The notes under the pieces were generated by a model. The model saw only the letters and a list, made by a program, of their open reading frames with translations. It did no database searches and was not told the DNA's origin. From UBA3940 sp964506005 (lineage in GTDB: Bacteria; Chloroflexota; Anaerolineae; Aggregatilineales; UBA3940): 41,210 nucleotides of DNA. Location of the stretch: NCBI GenBank assembly GCA_964506005.1, contig CAZDLX010000008.1, forward strand, positions 1 through 41,210. Direction: 5' to 3'. Position 1 is the stretch's first letter. Each line of letters opens with the position of its first letter. Position numbers and translations under genes: made by a program. This document shows positions 7,811-16,160 of this stretch, one piece after another.

Positions 7811-8628
7811 GCCCGCTCGTCGTCCACCGGCTGCAGGACGAGGCGCGTATCCGGGCCTTCCTGCTGGCCGACTTCGATTACGCTGCCTATGCGCTGGGCG
7901 ACCTCGAGCCACCCTATGCGGACCATGCCGCCTGGTATGGAGCTGCGCAGAACGGCGCGGTCGAGGCGCTGGCGCTGGTCTACGACGCCGTCGAGCCGCC
8001 CGTGCTCTTTCTGATGGGCAGCGCGCCGGCGCTCGACGTGCTGCTGGCCGGGGCACTCATCCCCGGCAGCGCGCAGTTCCTGTGCCGCCCCGGCGACGTG
8101 CCGCTGGTGCAGCGCCACTATGCCGTCGAGCGTGTCGAGCACATGCTCCGCATGCGGCTGAACCCGGAGGATTTCCGTCCGGTCGAGGTGCCGCCGGATG
8201 CCCCGGCACTTCGCCGCCTCGGCGTGGTTGAAGCACCCGCGATGTCTGCCCTTCTGGCGCTCGCCGCGGCCCACGATGGTCGGGCACTCGACGATATCGC
8301 CTTCGAGACGGGCATGGTCGAGGACGGCGTGTACTACGGGCTTCACGACGGCGGCGAGCTGATCGCGATGGCGGGCACGCACCTTATTGCGCGGCGCGCC
8401 GGGTTCGGCGCGCTGGGCAATGTCGTCGTGCACCCCGATTACCGCGGCAGGGGGCTGGCGAAGTGGATCAGCCAGGCGGTGATCAGGTCCCTGTTCGACA
8501 GCGGCAGCCGGTTAGTCATTCTCAACGTCGCGAAGCACAACGAACCGGCGATCCGGGCTTACCGGCGGCTGGGCTTTGAAACGGTGAGCGAGTTCGCCGA
8601 GGGCATCGCCCGGCGCCGCGCAGGTTAG
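7807..8628 (+). CDS. GNAT-family N-acetyltransferase
   Basis: Predicted acetyl-CoA-dependent acyltransferase, 273 residues. The N-terminal 130 residues (MSPLVVHRLQDEARIRAFLL onward) look like a divergent, possibly inactive, first GNAT-like half. The C-terminal half holds the canonical acetyl-CoA loop VVVHPDYRGRGLAKWI at about residues 203-219, followed by NVAKHNEPAIRAYRRLGF, the usual last helix and strand. Its start overlaps the stop of the PfkB kinase gene (ATGA). The substrate is unknown, and nothing in the sequence ties it to the methyl cycle except position. Confidence 0.88.
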   Translation: MSPLVVHRLQDEARIRAFLLADFDYAAYALGDLEPPYADHAAWYGAAQNGAVEALALVYDAVEPPVLFLMGSAPALDVLLAGALIPGSAQFLCRPGDVPLVQRHYAVERVEHMLRMRLNPEDFRPVEVPPDAPALRRLGVVEAPAMSALLALAAAHDGRALDDIAFETGMVEDGVYYGLHDGGELIAMAGTHLIARRAGFGALGNVVVHPDYRGRGLAKWISQAVIRSLFDSGSRLVILNVAKHNEPAIRAYRRLGFETVSEFAEGIARRRAG

Positions 8629-8653
8629 CCGCACCGGGAGCGCGCGGTATAAT
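8625..8653 (+). promoter_or_regulatory. Probable promoter of ahcY
   Basis: A perfect TATAAT (8648-8653) lies 17 bases after a weak TTAGCC (8625-8630), at the very end of the acetyltransferase gene. It suggests ahcY has its own transcript in addition to any read-through. Confidence 0.55.
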
Positions 8654-8675
8654 CACCGCTTTGAGACTTTCCAGA

Positions 8676-8701
8676 CCTTTCGAGGTGTACCTTTTGAGGA
8701 G
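8676..8701 (+). repeat. Tandem 12-base repeat containing the ahcY ribosome site
   Basis: CCTTTCGAGGTG (8676-8687) and CCTTTTGAGGAG (8690-8701) differ at two positions and start 14 bases apart. The second copy contains the Shine-Dalgarno GAGGAG of ahcY. Each copy can fold on itself, and the CCUU of the first can pair with the GAGG of the second. Confidence 0.5.
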
Positions 8702-8706
8702 TTCCC

Positions 8707-9972
8707 ATGGCAATCGATCACGACATTAGAGACCCCCGGCTGGCCGAAGGCGGGCGCTACCGCATCGAGTGGGCGGCCCAGGAGATGCCGGTTCTGCAGC
8801 AGATCCGCGAGCGGTTCCAGGCCGATCGCCCGCTTGACGGCGTGCGCATGTCCGCCTGCCTGCACATCACCGCCGAGACGGCCAACCTCGCGCGTGCTCT
8901 GCAGGCCGGTGGCGCGGACGTGGTGCTGACAGCCTCCAACCCGCTCAGCACGCAGGACGACGTCGCCGCGAGCCTCGTCACACACTTCGAGATCCCGGTC
9001 TACGCGATCAAGGGCGAGGACGACGAAACATACTACGATCACATTAAGGCCGCCATCGCCCACAAGCCGCAGATTACGATGGACGACGGTGCAGACCTCG
9101 TCAGCACGCTGCACAAGGAATACCCCGACCTGCTCGAGGGCGTCGTCGGCGGCACCGAGGAGACCACGACGGGCGTCATCCGCCTCCGCGCCATGGCGAA
9201 GGAAGGCGCGCTCAAGTTTCCGGTCATCGCCGTCAACGACTCGATGACCAAGCACCTGTTCGACAACCGCTATGGCACGGGCCAGAGCACGATGGACGGC
9301 ATCATCCGCGCGACGAATATTCTCATCGCCGGCAAGACCGTCGTGATCGCGGGCTACGGCTGGTGCAGCCGCGGCATCGCGATGCGGGCCAAGGGCATGG
9401 GCGCGAACGTCATCGTGACGGAGATCGACCCGCTCAAGGCGCTCGAAGCGGTAATGGACGGCTTCCGCGTAATGCCGATGATCGAGGCTGCGCCGCTCGG
9501 CGACATCTTCGTGAGCGCCACCGGCGACATCAACGTGATCGACACCCACCATATGAAGGCCATGAAGGACGGCGCGATCATCGCCAACTCAGGGCACTTC
9601 AACGTCGAGATCAACCTGCGCGGCCTGCGCGAGATGTCCACCGGCGAGCCGGAGCGGGTGCGACCCTTCGTCGAGCGCTACGTGCTCGACGGCGGCAAGA
9701 CGCTCCACGTGCTGGGTGAGGGCCGCCTCGTGAACCTCGCCGCCGCCGAGGGCCACCCGGCCAGCGTGATGGACATGAGCTTCGCCAACCAGGCACTCGC
9801 CTCGCAGTTCATGCTCGACAACGCGCAGTCCCTCGACAACACCGTCTACACCATCCCCGAAGAGCTGGACATGGAGATCGCACGGCTCAAGCTCGCCGCG
9901 ATGGGCGTCGAGATCGACAAGCTCACACCCGAGCAGGAAGCCTACCTGAACGACTGGCGCATGGGCACGTAA
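8707..9972 (+). CDS. ahcY: Adenosylhomocysteinase (S-adenosylhomocysteine hydrolase)
   Basis: Cytosolic NAD-dependent hydrolase that splits S-adenosylhomocysteine into homocysteine and adenosine, relieving product inhibition of methyltransferases. It has 421 residues, the shorter form lacking the insertion of about 40 residues found in many proteobacterial enzymes. Visible signatures are HITAETANLARAL near residue 55, SNPLSTQDDVAASL near 80, GGTEETTTGVIRL near 150, NDSMTKHLFDNRYGTGQS near 180 and the NAD-binding GYGWCSRGIA at about 216-225. The C-terminus (AMGVEIDKLTPEQ then YLNDW) is typical. GAGGAG lies 5 bases before the ATG. A strong terminator follows. Confidence 0.98.
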   Translation: MAIDHDIRDPRLAEGGRYRIEWAAQEMPVLQQIRERFQADRPLDGVRMSACLHITAETANLARALQAGGADVVLTASNPLSTQDDVAASLVTHFEIPVYAIKGEDDETYYDHIKAAIAHKPQITMDDGADLVSTLHKEYPDLLEGVVGGTEETTTGVIRLRAMAKEGALKFPVIAVNDSMTKHLFDNRYGTGQSTMDGIIRATNILIAGKTVVIAGYGWCSRGIAMRAKGMGANVIVTEIDPLKALEAVMDGFRVMPMIEAAPLGDIFVSATGDINVIDTHHMKAMKDGAIIANSGHFNVEINLRGLREMSTGEPERVRPFVERYVLDGGKTLHVLGEGRLVNLAAAEGHPASVMDMSFANQALASQFMLDNAQSLDNTVYTIPEELDMEIARLKLAAMGVEIDKLTPEQEAYLNDWRMGT

Positions 9973-9990
9973 TGTCGCCTGCTGCTGCCG

Positions 9991-10018
9991 GGGCCGCCCG
10001 CGCTGGGCGGCCCTTTTT
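9991..10018 (+). terminator. Intrinsic terminator after ahcY
   Basis: GGGCCGCCC (9991-9999) and GGGCGGCCC (10005-10013) form a perfect 9-bp stem with a 5-base loop, followed by TTTTT. Confidence 0.93.
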
Positions 10019-10042
10019 GTCTCCGGGGCGCGCCTGGCTCCG

Positions 10043-10071
10043 TTGTCACCGCCCTGCCCATACGCTATACT
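10043..10071 (+). promoter_or_regulatory. Promoter of the GDP-sugar operon
   Basis: TTGTCA (10043-10048), 17-base spacer, TATACT (10066-10071). The first gene starts about 50 bases downstream. Confidence 0.75.
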
Positions 10072-10124
10072 GATCCAAGCAACTGCCTCCGCTGTATCAT
10101 CGTAGCAGTCAGTGAGAGATCTCC

Positions 10125-11090
10125 GTGAAAGCACTTATCACCGGTGTTGGTGGATTCGTTGGTAATCATCTAGCTCGCCATCTGTTGGATCAGGGCGACA
10201 CTGAAGTCGTCGGTACCACCTACCTCGCCCCCGAGGCATACCCCGACCTCGCCAGCTTCGACATGGAGCTGCGGCAGGTCGAGCTAACGGACGACGACGC
10301 CGTCCGGCGTCTGCTCGACGAGACCCGCCCCGACCATATCTACCATCTCGCGGCGCAGAGTTTCGTCCCCGAGTCGTTCGAGAGCCCCTGGGACACCCTG
10401 AGCAACAACATTAAAGCGCAGCTCAGCATTATTCTGGCTATGATCAAGCTCGACCTGCCGAGCCGTCTGCTGGTTGTCGGCTCGGCGGAGATCTACGGGC
10501 CGGTCTCGCCGGACGACATCCCCATCGACGAGCAGCAGCCGCTGCGCCCGCCCAGCCCCTACAGCGTCAGCAAGGTCGCGCAGGATATGCTCGGGCTGCA
10601 GTATTTCATCAGCCACAATCTGCCCATCATCCGGGTGCGGCCTTTCAACCAGATTGGGCCCGGCCAGAGCAAGCGGTTCGTCGCTCCGGCCTTTGCCAGC
10701 CAGATCGCCGCCGTCGAGGCGGGACAGCAGGAGCCCGTCCTGTACGTCGGCAACCTCGACGCCAAGCGCGACTTCACCGACGTACGGGATATGTCACGCG
10801 CGTACCGTGTCGTCATGACGCTCGGCGAGCCCGGCGCCGTCTACAACATCGGCAGCGGGCAGGCGCACAGCATCCGCGAGGTGCTGGATATCCTGCTCGA
10901 CATGAGCGACGCCGCCATCGACGTGGAGCCGGACCCGGCGCGGATGCGCCCCACGGAAGTCCCTATCTTCGTATGTAACCCGGCCCGCATCCGCGCGACG
11001 ACGGGCTGGGAGCCAACCTACAGCCTCGAACAGACTCTTGCCGACGTGCTCGCCGAGTGGCGTGAGCGCGTGAAGGCGGCCGCGTCCTGA
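10125..11090 (+). CDS. NAD(P)-dependent SDR, probable GDP-4-dehydro-6-deoxy-D-mannose reductase (Rmd-like)
   Basis: Extended short-chain dehydrogenase/reductase of nucleotide-sugar metabolism, 321 residues. The N-terminal GVGGFVGNHLARHL is the dinucleotide-binding glycine motif. The catalytic residues are seen in VVGSAEIYGP (Ser) and SPYSVSK (Tyr146, Lys150). RVRPFNQIGPGQ is the substrate-side motif of the family. It starts with GTG and has only a weak ribosome site. It precedes gmd, whose product is the natural substrate of Rmd, so GDP-D-rhamnose is the likely end product. A second GDP-mannose dehydratase or an epimerase/reductase is less likely but not excluded. Confidence 0.85.
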   Translation: MKALITGVGGFVGNHLARHLLDQGDTEVVGTTYLAPEAYPDLASFDMELRQVELTDDDAVRRLLDETRPDHIYHLAAQSFVPESFESPWDTLSNNIKAQLSIILAMIKLDLPSRLLVVGSAEIYGPVSPDDIPIDEQQPLRPPSPYSVSKVAQDMLGLQYFISHNLPIIRVRPFNQIGPGQSKRFVAPAFASQIAAVEAGQQEPVLYVGNLDAKRDFTDVRDMSRAYRVVMTLGEPGAVYNIGSGQAHSIREVLDILLDMSDAAIDVEPDPARMRPTEVPIFVCNPARIRATTGWEPTYSLEQTLADVLAEWRERVKAAAS

Positions 11091-11164
11091 TTGAGGCGTT
11101 CAGATTCCAGATGCGTTGATCGTCATTCCAGACATGTGACAACTGCTAACCTAGGAGATTAGGC

Positions 11165-12151
11165 ATGCCAAAAGCACTCATCACGGGGATCACCGGGCAG
11201 GACGGGTCCTACCTGGCCGAATTCCTTCTGGCGAAGGGCTACGAAGTCGTCGGGCTGGTGCGCCGCACGAGCACCGTCAACTTTGAGCGCATCGGCCACA
11301 TCCAGGACGATATCACCCTGGTCTCCGGCGATATGCTCGACCAGACTTCGCTGACCCGCATCATCGACGAGCACCGCCCCGACGAAGTCTACAATCTGGC
11401 GGCGCAGAGCTTCGTGCAGGCGTCGTGGCAGCAGCCGGTCTTCACGGGAGACGCGACGGCGCTCGGCGTCACGCGGCTTCTGGACGCCATCCGCCAGGTG
11501 GACCGCGAAGTCAGCATCCGGTTCTACCAGGCGTCCAGCTCCGAGATGTTCGGCAAGGTACAGGAGGTCCCGCAGAGCGAGACCACGCCCTTCTACCCGC
11601 GCAGCCCTTACGGCGTGGCGAAGGTCTACGGGCACTGGATCACCGTGAACTACCGCGAGAGCTACCAGATGCACGCCTCCAGCGGCATCCTGTTCAACCA
11701 CGAGAGTCCGCGGCGCGGGCTGGAATTCGTCACCCGCAAGATCACCGACGGCGCCTCGCGGATTAAGCTTGGCCTGCAGGATAAGCTTGCGCTCGGCAAC
11801 CTCGACGCCCGGCGCGACTGGGGCTTCGCCGGTGACTACGTCGAAGCCATGTGGCTGATGCTCCAGCAGGACGAGCCGGCAGATTACGTTGTCGCAACCG
11901 GCGAGACGCACTCCGTGCAGGAGCTGTGTGAAGCCGCCTTCGGCCACCTCGACCTCGACTGGCGCGACTACGTCGTGCAGGATCCGCGGTTCATGCGCCC
12001 GGCAGAGGTTGACCTACTCGTCGGCAATCCTGAGAAGGCCCGGCGCGTGCTCGGCTGGGAGCCGAAGGTCACATTCGAGGGGCTGGTCCAGATGATGGTC
12101 GATGCTGACTTGGCGAAAATCAAGAAGGAGATGGAAAGTGAGCGACATTAA
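11165..12151 (+). CDS. gmd: GDP-mannose 4,6-dehydratase
   Basis: Converts GDP-D-mannose to GDP-4-keto-6-deoxy-D-mannose, the branch-point intermediate for GDP-rhamnose, GDP-fucose and related sugars. It has 328 residues, near the normal size. Diagnostic segments are GITGQDGSYLAEFLLAKGY at the N-terminus, LVRRTSTVNFERI, FYQASSSEMFGKVQE, SPYGVAKVYGHWI with catalytic Tyr149 and Lys153, and LFNHESPRRG. AGGAG lies before the ATG. The last 14 bases overlap the start of the phosphohexomutase gene, which indicates one operon. A GDP-mannose pyrophosphorylase is not in the window. Confidence 0.96.
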   Translation: MPKALITGITGQDGSYLAEFLLAKGYEVVGLVRRTSTVNFERIGHIQDDITLVSGDMLDQTSLTRIIDEHRPDEVYNLAAQSFVQASWQQPVFTGDATALGVTRLLDAIRQVDREVSIRFYQASSSEMFGKVQEVPQSETTPFYPRSPYGVAKVYGHWITVNYRESYQMHASSGILFNHESPRRGLEFVTRKITDGASRIKLGLQDKLALGNLDARRDWGFAGDYVEAMWLMLQQDEPADYVVATGETHSVQELCEAAFGHLDLDWRDYVVQDPRFMRPAEVDLLVGNPEKARRVLGWEPKVTFEGLVQMMVDADLAKIKKEMESERH

Positions 12152-13559
12152 GTTCGGCACAGATGGCTGGCGCGGAGCCATCGCGGAGGACTACACCTTC
12201 GACAACGTGCGCCGCTGCACCCAGGGCTTCGTCAAGTACCTGAAGGCGCATGGCGCGCAGGACAAAGGCATCGTCATCGGCTACGACCAGCGCTTCGGGT
12301 CGGAGCACTTCGCCGCGGCGGCAGCCGAGGTTGCGGCAGCCAACGGCGTCAAGGTCTGGCTGACACAGAGTGCCACCCCTACCCCCGTTATTTCCTTCTC
12401 TGTCACAAACAAGCAGGCTGCAGGCGGCATTAACATTACTGCCAGCCACAACCCGCCGACGGATAACGGCTTCAAGGTGCGTGATGAGAACGGCGGCGCC
12501 GTCGCGCCGGAAGGGCTGGACGAGATCGAAGCCGCTATCCCGCCGATTGCCGAAGTACAGCGCATACCGCTGGAGCAGGCTGTCGCAGATGGGCTCGTGG
12601 AGATCTTCGACCCGGCCCCCGCCTACCTGGAGCAGATCCACCGCCTCGTCGACGTCGACCGTGTCAAGAACGCCGGCTTCAAGATTCTCGTCGAGCCGAT
12701 GTGGGGTAACGGCATCGGCTGGCTGCCGCGCATCCTGGAGGGCGGCAGCACCGAGATCATCGAGATCCACGACCGCCGCAACCCGATCTTCCCTGAGATG
12801 AAACGTCCCGAGCCCATCCCGCCGAATGTCGACGTCGGCCTGCAGGCGACCGTCGAGCATGGCGCGGACGTGTGCATCATCTTCGACGGCGACGCCGACC
12901 GCGTCGGCGCGGGCACGGGCGAAGGTCGCTTCATCAACCAGCTTGAGATGTACGCGCTGCTGGCGCTCTACATGCTCGACGTGCGCGGGCAGCGCGGCCC
13001 CATCGTCAAGACCATCTCGACGACGGATATGCTCAAGAAGCTGGGCCAGATGTATGACGTGCCGGTCTACGAGACGGGGGTGGGTTTCAAGTACGTCGCG
13101 CCGAAGATGGTCGAGGTCGACGCGCTCATCGGCGGCGAGGAGAGCGGCGGCTTCGCCTTCCAGAACCACGTCCCGGAGCGCGACGGTATTCTGGCAGGCC
13201 TGTACCTGCTCGACTTCATGTGCCAGAAGAACATGACCGCCGCCGAACTGCTCGACTACCTGTTCGAGAAGGTAGGCGCGCACTACTACGACCGTATCGA
13301 CACGCGCCTCGCCAGCCAGGAGCAGAAGGAAGCCGTACGCCAGCATCTCGACTCCTCGCGGCCTGATACGCTGGGCGGCCTCGAGGTGACGGGCGTGAAC
13401 ACACTCGACGGCTACAAGTACGAGCTGGCCGACGGCGGCTGGATGCTGATCCGCTTCTCGGGTACCGAGCCGCTGATCCGCATCTACACCGAAACCACGC
13501 ACAAAGATAAGGTTCAGACCATTCTGCAGGACGGGCTTAAGTACGCCGGCATCGGGTAG
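12138..13559 (+). CDS. Phosphoglucomutase/phosphomannomutase family protein
   Basis: Alpha-D-phosphohexomutase, 473 residues, moving phosphate between C6 and C1 of a hexose. I place the start at the GTG 12138-12140, with AAGGAG about 8 bases upstream; this yields the canonical opening IKFGTDGWRG. The phosphoserine loop TASHNP has Ser103, the metal loop DGDADR spans about 250-255, the sugar-binding loop is GGEESGG, and the phosphate-binding loop is RFSGTEPLIRIY. Lying behind gmd it could supply mannose-1-phosphate for GDP-mannose, but sequence alone does not separate glucose from mannose specificity. Confidence 0.93.
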   Translation: MSDIKFGTDGWRGAIAEDYTFDNVRRCTQGFVKYLKAHGAQDKGIVIGYDQRFGSEHFAAAAAEVAAANGVKVWLTQSATPTPVISFSVTNKQAAGGINITASHNPPTDNGFKVRDENGGAVAPEGLDEIEAAIPPIAEVQRIPLEQAVADGLVEIFDPAPAYLEQIHRLVDVDRVKNAGFKILVEPMWGNGIGWLPRILEGGSTEIIEIHDRRNPIFPEMKRPEPIPPNVDVGLQATVEHGADVCIIFDGDADRVGAGTGEGRFINQLEMYALLALYMLDVRGQRGPIVKTISTTDMLKKLGQMYDVPVYETGVGFKYVAPKMVEVDALIGGEESGGFAFQNHVPERDGILAGLYLLDFMCQKNMTAAELLDYLFEKVGAHYYDRIDTRLASQEQKEAVRQHLDSSRPDTLGGLEVTGVNTLDGYKYELADGGWMLIRFSGTEPLIRIYTETTHKDKVQTILQDGLKYAGIG

Positions 13560-13635
13560 CCGGATCTGCGTTGCACCCTGCTGGCCGCGCCGTGAGCCTC
13601 ACCGCGCGGCCAGTTCATTCTCAGGAGACGTAACC

Positions 13636-14460
13636 GTGGAGCTTGTCGATACGCACTGCCATCTGGACTTCAACCGCTTCGACGCCGACCGCGACGCCGT
13701 CGTCGAGCGGGCCGCCGAAGCGGGCGTGACGCGCATCGTCGTGCCGGGGCTCGACGTGGCGACGAGCCGGGCTGCGGTCGCGCTTGCAGACACATATCCG
13801 GCGGTCTACGCCGCCGTTGGCTTTCACCCCAACGACCTCGGCGAGCGCCCTACCCCGCCCGCCGAGGCGCTCTCCGCCATACGCGAGCTGGCCGCACACC
13901 CCAAGGTCGTCGCGGTTGGCGAGATCGGGCTCGATTATTACTGGGACAGGACGCCGCGTGACGTGCAGCACGCGTGGCTCCGCGCGCAGCTTGAGCTGGC
14001 CGCCGAGCTCGGCCTGCCCGCCATCCTGCACAACCGCGACTCGACCTCTGACCTGCTCGCGCTACTCGGCGAGTGGGTGCGGGGCGGCCTGCCGCCAGCG
14101 CTCGCCGGCCGCCCCGGCGTGCTGCACTCGTTCTCGGCGAGCTGGGCCGACGCGCAGGCGGCGCTGGAGCTCGGCTTCTACATCGGCTTCACCGGGCCGC
14201 TGACCTTCAAGAAGGCGGATGACCTGCGCCATATCGCGGCGAGCGCGCCGGCAGACCAGGTGCTCGTCGAGACAGACTCGCCGTTCCTCACGCCCCACCC
14301 TCACCGTGGCGAGCGCAACGAGCCTGCTTTCGTGCGCTTCGTCGCGGAGAAGCTGGCGGAGGTACGCGGTGCAAGTCTGGAGGCCGCCGCCCGCCAGACG
14401 ACAGCCAACGCGGGGCGGTTGTTCGGCTGGGCTGCGACAGCACACGACGAGCCCCAATAA
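13636..14460 (+). CDS. tatD: TatD-family metal-dependent DNase
   Basis: Amidohydrolase-fold nuclease, 274 residues. It starts with GTG 13 bases after AGGAGA. Metal and active-site motifs appear in order: DTHCHLDF (residues 5-12), GEIGLDYYWD (from about 95), the ILHNRDS histidine, the HSF strand, and ETDSPFLTPHPHRGERNEP near the C-terminus. TatD proteins are 3'-5' exonucleases in DNA repair or turnover. The segment between the HNRDS and HSF motifs (EWVRGGLPPALAGRPG) is slightly longer than usual. The gene lies between the sugar-nucleotide genes and the S1 gene with no evident functional link. Confidence 0.94.
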   Translation: MELVDTHCHLDFNRFDADRDAVVERAAEAGVTRIVVPGLDVATSRAAVALADTYPAVYAAVGFHPNDLGERPTPPAEALSAIRELAAHPKVVAVGEIGLDYYWDRTPRDVQHAWLRAQLELAAELGLPAILHNRDSTSDLLALLGEWVRGGLPPALAGRPGVLHSFSASWADAQAALELGFYIGFTGPLTFKKADDLRHIAASAPADQVLVETDSPFLTPHPHRGERNEPAFVRFVAEKLAEVRGASLEAAARQTTANAGRLFGWAATAHDEPQ

Positions 14461-14526
14461 GCCAGACGCTTGTCGCGCTTACACCCCAGATAACGAAGTC
14501 TGATAAGTCCACGCCCGCGCAGAGGC

Positions 14527-14555
14527 TTGACCACCCCTGTGAACTACTATATACT
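14527..14555 (+). promoter_or_regulatory. Promoter of the S1-protein transcript
   Basis: TTGACC (14527-14532), 17-base spacer, TATACT (14550-14555). The predicted start of RNA is about 14562, roughly 300 bases upstream of the coding region. Confidence 0.8.
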
Positions 14556-14561
14556 GTGTCG

Positions 14562-14860
14562 TCGGGACAACCGGATACACACCACCCGCCTGGTCCTTGA
14601 ACATGGTGGCGCTTTTGCGCGACGCCCCCTGCTGCTCGTGCCGGTCTGCACTTTTGGCCGCCCACGCCTCGCAGGCGCTCTTGCCGGAGCCTCTTCTGGC
14701 AACCACCTATGGCTGAGAAACCAGTCCAACTCCCTCGGGCCGCAAGTGGCATGGGATGCGTGTGTCTGGCTGCCCCGCTGGTGGCCAAGTAGAAGCTCTC
14801 GGATGGCATCTGCGAGCGCCGCCAAAAATATTCCACAAGGGAGAAGATATCCTAACCGCT
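14562..14860 (+). other. Long structured leader (or separate small RNA) upstream of the S1 gene
   Basis: No convincing gene lies between 14461 and 14860. From the predicted RNA start a long-range helix is possible: CCGGATACAC (14571-14580) pairs along all ten positions, two of them G-U, with GTGTGTCTGG (14760-14769). Inside it are local hairpins: CGCCT/AGGCG with a 3-base loop near 14664-14676, and GCCGGA/TCTGGC near 14683-14700. I do not recognise tmRNA, RNase P, SRP RNA or a known riboswitch. It may be an autoregulatory S1 leader or an independent RNA of about 200 bases. The structure is my reading and is not tested. Confidence 0.4.
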
Positions 14861-16093
14861 ATGGCTGAAGTGCAAGTATCCCCCATTACTGATGACATTC
14901 CCGCCATGTCCGAAGAGATGCTCGAATCGTATCTATACGAGCCGCCGCGCCACGGGCAAATCCTGAAAGGCACCATCGAAGAGATGCGCGACGATGCAAT
15001 CATCGTCGACATCGGTGGCAAGCAGAGCGCGTTCGTCGCCCGGGGTGACCTGGAGCGGCTGAGCGACGAGATGCTGGGCAAGCTGGAGACCGGCGCGGAA
15101 CTGAACGTCTACGTGCTCAAGCCGGGCAGCGACGGCGAAGTGCTCGTCTCGATCAACAAGGCGCTGACGCTCGAGGACTGGGAGCGCGCCGCCGAGCTTC
15201 AGGAAAAAGACGAGACGATCCGCGTCACCGTGAACGGGTTCAACAAGGGCGGCGCGCTGGTCGATTTTGGCCGGCTGCGCGGCTTCGTCCCGAACTCGCA
15301 GCTCCTCGTCGTGCCGCGCGGCGCCTCGCGCGAGCAGCAGGAAGACGCCAAGAACGAGCTCATCGGCCGGTCGATCCCGGTCAAGGTCATCGAAGTGAAC
15401 CAGCGGCGCAACCGCCTGGTGCTCTCCGAGACCGCAGCCCGCCGCGACCAGCGCCAGGAGCTGCTGGAAGGCCTGGAGCCGGGGCAGGTCGTCACGGGCC
15501 GCGTGGTCAAGATCGTGGACTACGGCGCGTTCGTCGACATCGGCGGCGTGAACGGCCTCGTTCATATCTCGAAGCTTGACTGGCAGCACGTCAACCATCC
15601 GAGCGACGTGCTCACCGTGGGCGAGGAGATCGAGGTCCGCATCGAAGACGTGGACGTGGAGCGCGAGCGCATCAGCCTGAACCGCCAGGCTCTGATCCCT
15701 GACCCCTGGAGCGAGATCGAGCAGTCGCATGAGATCGGCGATCTCGTCAGCGGCAAGATCAGCAGCGTTGTGGACTACGGCGTCTTCGTCGAGCTGCCCA
15801 ACGGCATCACGGGGCTGGTCCACGTTAGCGAGATGTCCAGCACTAACGTCGCCAGCCCGCAGAAGTGGGCACAGGAAGGCGACGACCTGCTGGTGCGTAT
15901 CATCAGCATCGATCCCGAGCGCAAGCGCATCGGCCTCAGCGTCGATAAGGTCACCCAGCAGGAGCTCTACGACTGGATGACCGAGCGCGGCGAAGAGATC
16001 GTCGAAGAGACGAACGGCGCCGGGTACGAGTACGAAGACGAGGCAGAAGAGGCAGACGAGCCCGAGTTCGCCATGGCGGATGAGGCTGAGTAG
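14861..16093 (+). CDS. rpsA: S1 RNA-binding domain protein (30S ribosomal protein S1 homologue)
   Basis: RNA-binding translation protein of 410 residues with four S1 (OB-fold) repeats at about residues 28-100, 118-190, 207-277 and 291-365. The third and fourth are the most canonical: VVKIVDYGAFVDIGGVNGLV and SVVDYGVFVELPNGITGLV. A strongly acidic tail (EYEDEAEEADEPE) follows. E. coli S1 has six domains, but four-domain forms are usual outside the proteobacteria. I chose the ATG at 14861; GGGAG is 17 bases upstream, rather far, so initiation may depend on leader folding. An upstream in-frame ATG at 14756 would run through the structured leader and looks non-coding. Confidence 0.9.
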   Translation: MAEVQVSPITDDIPAMSEEMLESYLYEPPRHGQILKGTIEEMRDDAIIVDIGGKQSAFVARGDLERLSDEMLGKLETGAELNVYVLKPGSDGEVLVSINKALTLEDWERAAELQEKDETIRVTVNGFNKGGALVDFGRLRGFVPNSQLLVVPRGASREQQEDAKNELIGRSIPVKVIEVNQRRNRLVLSETAARRDQRQELLEGLEPGQVVTGRVVKIVDYGAFVDIGGVNGLVHISKLDWQHVNHPSDVLTVGEEIEVRIEDVDVERERISLNRQALIPDPWSEIEQSHEIGDLVSGKISSVVDYGVFVELPNGITGLVHVSEMSSTNVASPQKWAQEGDDLLVRIISIDPERKRIGLSVDKVTQQELYDWMTERGEEIVEETNGAGYEYEDEAEEADEPEFAMADEAE

Positions 16094-16122
16094 GCTTCCG
16101 AGCCAGCACAACCGGACTACGG

Positions 16123-16160
16123 GGGCTGGGTGCTCAGCGAGCACCCGGCCCTTGCTTTTT
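16123..16160 (+). terminator. Intrinsic terminator after the S1 gene
   Basis: GGGTGCT (16128-16134) pairs with AGCACCC (16140-16146); GGGCT and GGCCC extend the stem to 12 pairs including one G-U. TTGCTTTTT follows. Confidence 0.85.

Noticed and set aside
8654..8706. SAH riboswitch before ahcY
   Set aside because: The leader is too short for the known pseudoknot and contains only a small tandem repeat.
14562..14860. tmRNA, SRP RNA, RNase P RNA or 6S RNA
   Set aside because: I found none of the conserved sequences, such as the T-arm and tag frame of tmRNA or the GGAAGCAGCC loop of SRP RNA. 6S RNA cannot be excluded by eye but there is no positive sign.
14527..14868. Plus-strand open frame of 113 codons in the S1 leader
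   Set aside because: It starts at the promoter -35, has no ribosome site and no protein-like features, and it conflicts with the predicted transcript start.
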